Below are positions 7,501-11,260 of a DNA stretch of 11,260 nt, piece by piece (position 1 is the stretch's first letter; each line of letters opens with the position of its first letter). Source of the stretch: Metarhizobium sp039808465 (GTDB lineage: Bacteria; Pseudomonadota; Alphaproteobacteria; Rhizobiales; Rhizobiaceae); assembly GCA_039808465.1 (NCBI GenBank), contig JBDHTA010000142.1, forward strand, positions 1 through 11,260. The letters run 5' to 3'. A model generated the notes under the pieces. The model was not told the origin of the DNA, did not search any database, and saw only the letters and a list, made by a program, of their open reading frames with translations. The translations under genes and the position numbers were made by a program.

Positions 7501-8132
7501 CGATGGATGCCGCCGGGGGCGACGATTTCTTTTCGGCGCTGCGCGTGCAGGCGCATCTGATGAAACCGGCGCGGGCCAAGGTGCTGCGCGCGGCGATCGT
7601 CGATGCCATTCGCGCCGCCCGCATCCGCCGCATGGCGCCGCCGCCGGAGCGCGAGACGCCGCAGGCGCGGCCCGTGGAAGCGCAGGCAATGCCCGTCAGC
7701 GCCGGTCCGGCGTCGTTGTACGAGGTTCTGGTGGCCGAGGACAACGAGGTCAACTGCATCGTCTTTTCGCAGATCCTGCAAGGGCTTGGCGTGCGCTTCC
7801 TGCTCGTCAACGACGGGCGGCAGGCGGTGGAGGCGTGGAAGGCGCATTGCCCCGGCATGATCCTGATGGATGTGTCCATGCCGGTGATGAACGGGCATCA
7901 GGCCACCGCCGCCATTCGCGGCATCGAGGCGGAGCGGCAGCAGGCGGGGGAAACCGTTCTGCCAGTGCCGATCATCGGCGTCACCGCCCATGCCCATGAT
8001 GCCGACCGGGAACGCTGCTTCCGCTCTGGCATGAACGATTATCTCTCCAAGCCGCTCAGCCCGGAAATGCTGGAGGAGAAAATTCGTCGCTGGCTGCCGC
8101 AGGCCGCAAGCGACGCCAGCGGCACGCGCTGA
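4512..8132 (+). CDS. soluble multi-PAS hybrid sensor histidine kinase with two receiver domains
   Basis: A phosphorelay sensor of 1,206 residues; numbering here is from an alternative TTG start at 4503 that adds three residues. No membrane helix or signal peptide is seen, so it is probably cytoplasmic. Order: PAS-like modules at about 10-105, 135-255, 268-380, 400-515 and 535-648, joined by charged coiled-coil linkers; HisKA with His679 in FLANMSHEIRTPMNG; HATPase_c with N box Asn792/Asn796, DTGIG 828-832, F box and GTGLGL 858-863; receiver 1 (about 914-1040); receiver 2 (about 1072-1200). Receiver 2 is complete (Glu1079/Asp1080, Asp1123, Thr1161, Lys1183). Receiver 1 has phospho-acceptor Asp969, Thr999 and Lys1021 but Asp920-Gly921 where the acidic pair should be. 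No Hpt domain is present, so a separate phosphotransferase is likely needed. The ligand is unknown. The gene stands alone, convergent with mnmD, with stops 3 nt apart and no good terminator between. ATG 4512 is preferred for its codon; neither start has a good Shine-Dalgarno. Confidence 0.92.
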   Translation: MNGELLDIACERIMRLERPAYIKNSELRFVAVNAAYALLSGRQPGDFTGLRSENIEDTGSRQALIDCERRALVFGREESAVLDGQRVLIERFMPGDGRIFVLGLFSALPQQEADIRVPAAEAVAAPGLETTVSEALDMIEVGLGLFNAEGCLIYCNSAFQAFYDAPCGRLEPGVSYETLMHRVYDYAESKYGTPLTARLGPREVWVGGRLNNIRKPHHDQTEQACDGRWLRAISRRLDNGCVIVLRLDVTAEKEQELELVRRIDETQLFRSVLEEMPVATFLRDEQHLLTFVNGAYSAMLGAPREALLGKTEIDIYGSQGLEVHATNESVLRSGALVEQDDELTGRDGSRLPVMTRLARIENGGRKYVVGSMSDVSKLKAREAQLEEARREAENLHRDLGHILDSVPVAILILGADLTIEFVNPAFHDVWEWPHDIPLPGMHLRDYVRANFDKGWYDEYGDSFEEAYEARLRHMRASASGQQEVAVANGKTVIITTKALSGGKLLFTYVDISAMRDSERQMREAREELERVGQFMRDATRVMTQGLVVVNDGRIVLSNEAAARILHIPAALVAPGGAGGAIFEYCAARGDFGDDPDGLRRSWGEIVAKRQPFSHGFLAAGKTWVHMEASFSGQGHWMFVLNDLTEMKQREEELERLLARSEAADRAKSDFLANMSHEIRTPMNGVLGMAELLGRTPLDTRQRTFVDIIGKSGNALLTIINDILDFSKIDAGQMVLKKAPFDPVEAVEDVATLLSSSAAEKGLELMVRSEPGVPPVVIGDAGRFRQIVTNLVGNAVKFTDTGHVLVEISAGPDGDGTVMLGLKVEDTGIGIPEEKRAAIFEKFSQGDGSHTRRHDGTGLGLAITSRLVDLFGGYITVESGPGAGSVFSVRLPMAVQPRQASARELPVNVRGASVLVIDGNPVSRGILEEQMRRWGFDAQGTGSGREALALLAAAREMGVGVDAIVLDDRLPDIDGVDLARILRGDAACDDLALICLTSMDAAGGDDFFSALRVQAHLMKPARAKVLRAAIVDAIRAARIRRMAPPPERETPQARPVEAQAMPVSAGPASLYEVLVAEDNEVNCIVFSQILQGLGVRFLLVNDGRQAVEAWKAHCPGMILMDVSMPVMNGHQATAAIRGIEAERQQAGETVLPVPIIGVTAHAHDADRERCFRSGMNDYLSKPLSPEMLEEKIRRWLPQAASDASGTR

Positions 8133-8135
8133 ACC

Positions 8136-8837
8136 TCAGGCGGGTTTTTCGCCGCAGAGCATTTCCCGTTTTCCGGCAAAGCCCGGCCGCCGCTCCACCG
8201 CAAAGCCCGCATCCCGCAGATTGCGCCTGACGAAACCGGCCGCCGCATAGGTGGCGAAGCGCCCGCCGGGCACCGTCCTGCCGTGGAGTTCGCGCATCAG
8301 GTCGAGCGACCACATGTCGCCGTTGCGCGAGGGGGCGAAGCCATCGAGATACCAGGCGTCGAAGGGCGCGCTGAAACCGCGCACGCCCTCCAGCGCCGGG
8401 CCGCAAACCACCGTCAGCCGTGTCTGCGCGTCGAGATCGAGCGATACGGTTCCTTCCGGGTGCCGTGGCCACGCGGCGGTGAGCGCCTGCCGCTCGCGGC
8501 CGATTTCCGGCCAGCGCGACAGGGCGCGGCCGATCTCTTCCGCCGACATCGTGTAAAGCTCGAAGGAGACGAAGTGCAGATGCTCGCCCGGCTGGCGGGC
8601 GTCGCGCCATTGCCGCCATGTCTCGCAGAAATTCAGGCCGGTGCCGAAGCCGAGTTCGCCGATGCGGAAATTCTCGCCGGTCCGCCAGCGCTCCGGCAGG
8701 CCGTTTCCATCCAGAAACACATAGCCGCATTCCAGCCTGCCATCGGTCTGGCAATAAAAGTGATCGCCAAAGGCCAGCGAATAGGGCATATCGCCGTCGC
8801 GCCAGTCGAGCCTGTTTTCGGAGTTTTGATCTGTCAT
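8136..8837 (-). CDS. mnmD: tRNA (5-methylaminomethyl-2-thiouridine)(34) methyltransferase MnmD
   Basis: A 233-residue SAM-dependent methyltransferase equivalent to the N-terminal half of E. coli MnmC. It methylates 5-aminomethyl-2-thiouridine at the wobble position of tRNAs for Lys, Glu and Gln, giving mnm5s2U. Family marks are the N-terminal block MPYSLAFGDHFYCQTDG, then CGYVFLDGNGLPERW, the SAM-binding GFGTGLNF, and WYLDGFAPSRNGDMWS, which carries the characteristic DGFAP motif. The protein ends after the methyltransferase fold; the FAD domain fused to it in E. coli is absent and a FAD protein is encoded divergently next door. ATG 8837 was chosen because it begins just before the conserved block. 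An in-frame ATG at 8864 would add nine residues and overlap the neighbour more deeply. Neither has a well-placed Shine-Dalgarno: GAAGG lies only 1 nt before ATG 8837. Confidence 0.88.
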   Translation of the reverse strand: MTDQNSENRLDWRDGDMPYSLAFGDHFYCQTDGRLECGYVFLDGNGLPERWRTGENFRIGELGFGTGLNFCETWRQWRDARQPGEHLHFVSFELYTMSAEEIGRALSRWPEIGRERQALTAAWPRHPEGTVSLDLDAQTRLTVVCGPALEGVRGFSAPFDAWYLDGFAPSRNGDMWSLDLMRELHGRTVPGGRFATYAAAGFVRRNLRDAGFAVERRPGFAGKREMLCGEKPA

Positions 8838-10014
8838 GCCTTCAGCCGATAAATCGCCTGCCATCGCCGGTCAACCGTCCGCCGATCTGGTGATCGCCGG
8901 AGCCGGGATCATGGGGCTCTGGGCGGCCTTTGAGGCCGGGAAGCGTGGTCTGCGCACGCTGCTGCTCGATACGGCCCGCGTTGGCGCGGGCGCCAGCGGC
9001 GGGCTGCTGGGCGCGTTGATGCCGCATATGCCGGATCGCTGGTCGGCCAAGAAACAGTTCCAGTTCGATGCGCTGGTGTCGCTGGAGGCGCGGATCGCCG
9101 AGCTTGAAGCCATGACCGGGCTTTCGGCCGGTTACCGCCGGTGCGGGCGGCTGGTCCCGCTACTGAGGCCCCATCTGCGCGAGATTGCGCTCCGCCACAG
9201 CGCCGATGCCGCAACCCTATGGGAAAAGGACGGCCGCCGCTTTCACTGGCATGTGACGGATACGCCGCCGGTGGAGGGCTGGGTCCGGCCGGATGCGGCC
9301 CTGAGCGGCTTCGTGCATGACACGCTGGCGGGCCGGGTGTTTCCGCGCGCGCTGGTCGCGGCGCTGCGGGCGGCGGTTGCCGCCATGCCGGAGGTTTCGA
9401 TCCGCGAAGGGGTTGACGTCGCCGCCATCGATGCCGGGCGCAGGGCGCTGCGGCTGACGGATGGAGAAAGCCTGCCCTATGGCGTCTGCATCGTTGCGGC
9501 GGGCGCGGCGTCGTTTCCGCTGCTGGAGGCGCTGGGGCCAGCGCTTGCGAAGCCGCTGGGCCAGCCGGTGAAGGGGCAGGCGGCGCTTCTGAAAGCCGAT
9601 GCCGATCCGGCCATGCCGGTGATCTATCTCGACGGCCTCTATATCGTCGTGCATGAGGGCGGGCATGTGGCGGTGGGCAGCACCAGCGAGAACCGCTTTG
9701 CCGAGCCCTTCGCCACCGATGCGCAGCTTGACGATCTGATTGCCCGCGCGCGCGATCTGGTGCCCGCCTTGCGGGATGCGCCGGTGGCGGAGCGCTGGGC
9801 GGGACTGCGTCCGAAAGCCATCGGCCGCGATCCCATGGCCGGGCCGCATCCCGATCATCCTGACGTGATCGCGCTGACGGGCGGCTTCAAGGTCAGCTTC
9901 GGGCTGGCGCATGAACTGGCGGCGGCGGCCATCCGTCAGGTGGAGGGCGAGGCCGGGGCATTGCCGGACGGGTTTGCGCTGGCGCATCATCTTGCCGTCG
10001 CCTCGCGGCTTTAA
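8836..10014 (+). CDS. FAD-dependent oxidoreductase (DAO family), probable stand-alone MnmC oxidase-like protein
   Basis: A 392-residue D-amino-acid oxidase/glycine oxidase-type flavoprotein. The N-terminal Rossmann motif is DLVIAGAGIMG (Gly22, Gly24, Gly27), followed at 51-66 by AGASGGLLGALMPHMP, which resembles the GASG...GAL...P region of the MnmC oxidase domain. A second nucleotide-contacting region is VCIVAAGAAS (217-226), and the C-terminal FAD block is WAGLRPKAIGRDPMAGP (321-337) with TGGFKVSFGLAHELA (348-362). Position beside mnmD suggests it removes the carboxymethyl group from cmnm5(s2)U34 so that MnmD can methylate the product; in E. coli both steps sit in one MnmC polypeptide. This role is inferred from context; glycine/sarcosine oxidase activity is the alternative. 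The ATG overlaps the mnmD ATG by two bases. GGAG lies 13 nt upstream. No other start before the FAD motif looks better. Confidence 0.85.
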   Translation: MPSADKSPAIAGQPSADLVIAGAGIMGLWAAFEAGKRGLRTLLLDTARVGAGASGGLLGALMPHMPDRWSAKKQFQFDALVSLEARIAELEAMTGLSAGYRRCGRLVPLLRPHLREIALRHSADAATLWEKDGRRFHWHVTDTPPVEGWVRPDAALSGFVHDTLAGRVFPRALVAALRAAVAAMPEVSIREGVDVAAIDAGRRALRLTDGESLPYGVCIVAAGAASFPLLEALGPALAKPLGQPVKGQAALLKADADPAMPVIYLDGLYIVVHEGGHVAVGSTSENRFAEPFATDAQLDDLIARARDLVPALRDAPVAERWAGLRPKAIGRDPMAGPHPDHPDVIALTGGFKVSFGLAHELAAAAIRQVEGEAGALPDGFALAHHLAVASRL

Positions 10015-10066
10015 AGCGCGCCGCGATCTTTCAGATTCGCGCCCTGCGCTTTAACTCTTTGTTTTT
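10011..10066 (+). terminator. rho-independent terminator of the FAD oxidoreductase gene
   Basis: TTAAAGCGC (10011-10019), which includes the TAA stop codon, is exactly complementary to GCGCTTTAA (10046-10054). Inside it, GCGATCT (10023-10029) pairs with AGATTCGC (10033-10040) apart from one bulged T. The structure is followed by CTCTTTGTTTTT. The T-rich tail and the position directly at the stop codon support termination. Confidence 0.6.
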
Positions 10067-10068
10067 AC

Positions 10069-10113
10069 GCATGCCGTTATCGCAAAACGCTCACACACTT
10101 TTGCGCGGCATGC
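10069..10113. repeat. nested inverted repeat (15 paired bases) upstream of puuE
   Basis: Outer arms GCATGCCG (10069-10076) and CGGCATGC (10106-10113) and inner arms CGCAAAA (10081-10087) and TTTTGCG (10099-10105) are all exact complements. Only TTAT (10077-10080) is unpaired on one side, and the loop is 11 nt (CGCTCACACAC). It begins just after the T-tract of the preceding terminator and ends 67 nt before puuE. A smaller dyad, CCTGC/GCAGG (10119-10135), follows. It could be an operator, a leader structure, or a dispersed palindromic repeat; a terminator is less likely because no T-tract follows on either strand. Confidence 0.6.
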
Positions 10114-10180
10114 TGTAACCTGCTGGAATTGCAGGCGGGCGAATGCTACCGTCCGGGCCAGCTTGTTGGGGTGATTTGAC

Positions 10181-11104
10181 ATGGCGGATGCTTACCCGCG
10201 CGATTTCATCGGCTACGGCCGCGCAATTCCCGATCCGAAATGGCCCGGCCATGCGCGCATCGCCGTGCAGTTCGTCATCAATTACGAGGAAGGCGGCGAA
10301 AGCTGCGTTCTCGATGGCGATCCGGCTTCGGAATGTCTGCTTTCCGAGATCGTCGGGGCGCAGGCCTGGCCCGGCCAGCGCAACCTCAACATGGAATCGA
10401 TCTATGAATACGGCTCCCGCGCCGGTTTCTGGCGGCTGTGGCGGCTGTTCACCGAGCTGAAGGTGCCCGCTACCGTCTATGGCGTGACGCTTGCCATGGC
10501 GCGCAACCCGGAAGCCGTCGCGGCGATGAAGGAGGCGGGCTGGGAAATCGCCAGCCACGGCTATCGCTGGCTGGAATACAAGGATTTTCCCGAGGATATC
10601 GAGCGCTGGCATATCCACGAGGCGGTGCGCCTGCTCGCCGAGCTGACCGGCGAGCGCCCCTATGGTCTCTATCAGGGCAAGCCGTCGGCCAACACGCTGC
10701 GGCTGGCGATGGAGGAGGGCGGTTTTCTCTATTCGTCGGATTCCTATGCCGACGATCTGCCCTACTGGGTGCCGGGTCTCGATGGCAAGCCCTTCCTGAT
10801 CGTTCCCTATACGCTGGAAACCAACGACATGCGGTTTGCGACGCCGCAGGGCTTCAACTCCGGCGACCAGTTCTTCACCTATCTCAAGGACGCTTTCGAC
10901 ACGCTCTACGCCGAAGGCAAGCAGGGCAGCCCGAAGATGATGTCGGTCGGGCTGCATTGCCGCCTCATCGGGCGGCCGGGGCGCGTGGCGGCGCTGCGCC
11001 GCTTCATGGATTATGTGATGAAGCACAAGAAGGTGTGGATCCCGCGCCGCGTCGATATCGCCCGCCACTGGCATCAGCATCATCACCCGGAGGGACGTTC
11101 ATGA
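10181..11104 (+). CDS. puuE: allantoinase PuuE (polysaccharide-deacetylase fold)
   Basis: A cytoplasmic 307-residue allantoinase of the NodB/polysaccharide-deacetylase fold, unrelated to the amidohydrolase-type AllB. It hydrolyses S-allantoin to allantoate in urate breakdown. Characteristic stretches are the N-terminal YPRDFIGYGR, NYEEGGE (34-40, where deacetylases carry the DD pair), ERHI-like ERWHIHEA (141-148), GWEIASHGYRW (120-130), GLYQGKPSANTL (162-173), SVGLHCRLIGRPGR (255-268) and VWIPRRVDIARHW (285-297). The length is typical of the family. GGGGTGA at 10168-10174 is a good Shine-Dalgarno 6 nt before the ATG. The stop overlaps the uraD start as ATGA, so the two are translationally coupled and puuE is probably the first gene of a purine-degradation operon continuing past the window. 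The nested inverted repeat upstream may take part in its control. Confidence 0.93.
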   Translation: MADAYPRDFIGYGRAIPDPKWPGHARIAVQFVINYEEGGESCVLDGDPASECLLSEIVGAQAWPGQRNLNMESIYEYGSRAGFWRLWRLFTELKVPATVYGVTLAMARNPEAVAAMKEAGWEIASHGYRWLEYKDFPEDIERWHIHEAVRLLAELTGERPYGLYQGKPSANTLRLAMEEGGFLYSSDSYADDLPYWVPGLDGKPFLIVPYTLETNDMRFATPQGFNSGDQFFTYLKDAFDTLYAEGKQGSPKMMSVGLHCRLIGRPGRVAALRRFMDYVMKHKKVWIPRRVDIARHWHQHHHPEGRS

Positions 11105-11260
11105 CCGCGCGCGCCGATTTCATCGCCAAATTCGGCGGAGTGTTCGAACATTCCCCCTTCATCGCCGAGCGCGCCTATGACGAGGGGCTGATCCTCGTGC
11201 CGCTGAGGGCGCGGGGCGTTCATGCCGCCTTCACCTCCGTCTTCCGCCATGCCAGCGAGG
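11101..11260 (+). CDS. uraD: OHCU decarboxylase UraD (partial, cut by window end)
   Basis: The first 53 codons of a gene running off the right edge. The peptide MTARADFIAKFGG then VFEHSPFIAERAYDEG matches the N-terminus of 2-oxo-4-hydroxy-4-carboxy-5-ureidoimidazoline decarboxylase, whose F-G-x-[VI]-[FY]-E-H-S-P-[WF]-[IV]-A-E-R-A region is highly conserved. The enzyme makes S-allantoin, the substrate of PuuE encoded immediately upstream. GGAGGG at 11089-11094 lies 6 nt before ATG 11101, and the ATG overlaps the puuE stop by 4 nt. The catalytic residues lie beyond the window and cannot be checked. Confidence 0.88.
   Translation, partial: MTARADFIAKFGGVFEHSPFIAERAYDEGLILVPLRARGVHAAFTSVFRHASE

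Noticed and set aside
5562..7997. An 811-codon minus-strand open frame opposite the hybrid kinase.
   Set aside because: It is rich in His, Arg, Gly and Asp with no recognisable domain, and exists because stop codons are rare in the complement of GC3-biased code. The plus strand encodes an unmistakable histidine kinase.
8283..8852. A 189-codon plus-strand open frame opposite mnmD.
   Set aside because: MnmD on the other strand has the GFGTGLNF and DGFAP signatures; this frame has none and no Shine-Dalgarno.
10051..10065. A second CtrA-like box (TTAA-N7-TTTT) before puuE.
   Set aside because: It matches only 6 of 8 bases and is fully explained by the terminator stem and its T-tract.

Overview
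The window is a GC-rich (about 63-65% by eye), densely coding stretch of what looks like an ordinary alphaproteobacterial chromosome, most likely order Hyphomicrobiales. The support is the strong G/C bias at third codon positions, a split MnmC pair, a PuuE-UraD purine branch, a large soluble PAS hybrid kinase, and protein sequences that read like Rhizobiaceae/Brucellaceae homologues. This placement is an inference. I see no transposase, integrase, phage gene, tRNA, rRNA, CRISPR array or compositional break, so nothing points to a mobile island.

Layout: (1) 69-1508 (+) is an NAD(P)-dependent aldehyde dehydrogenase resembling alpha-ketoglutaric semialdehyde dehydrogenases, possibly the last gene of an operon entering from the left. 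Two hairpins follow it. (2) 1736-2617 (+) is a ten-helix EamA/DMT permease. It converges on (3) 2662-4074 (-), an RhlE-type DEAD-box RNA helicase with a basic Gly/Arg-rich tail, and one symmetrical hairpin serves as terminator for both. (4) 4075-4511 is a long divergent intergenic region. It holds the helicase leader, one hairpin and a CtrA-like box near the kinase. (5) 4512-8132 (+) is a soluble hybrid histidine kinase of about 1,206 residues with roughly five PAS-like modules, HisKA, HATPase_c and two receiver domains, the first lacking one metal-binding acid. (6) 8136-8837 (-) is MnmD, the tRNA wobble-uridine methyltransferase, convergent with the kinase. (7) 8836-10014 (+) is a DAO-family FAD oxidoreductase whose ATG overlaps the divergent mnmD ATG by two bases; it probably corresponds to the oxidase half of MnmC. 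(8) 10015-10180 holds a terminator and a long nested inverted repeat. (9) 10181-11104 (+) is puuE, allantoinase, overlapping by 4 nt with (10) uraD, OHCU decarboxylase, cut off by the window end.

Two gene sets make functional sense together. PuuE and UraD are consecutive ureide steps of urate breakdown (OHCU to S-allantoin to allantoate). MnmD and the FAD protein would together do what the fused E. coli MnmC does at tRNA position 34. The other genes are independent housekeeping or signalling units. I found no clearly new system. The observations most worth a second look are the head-to-head mnmD/FAD arrangement, the kinase with its CtrA-like box, and the inverted repeat upstream of puuE.
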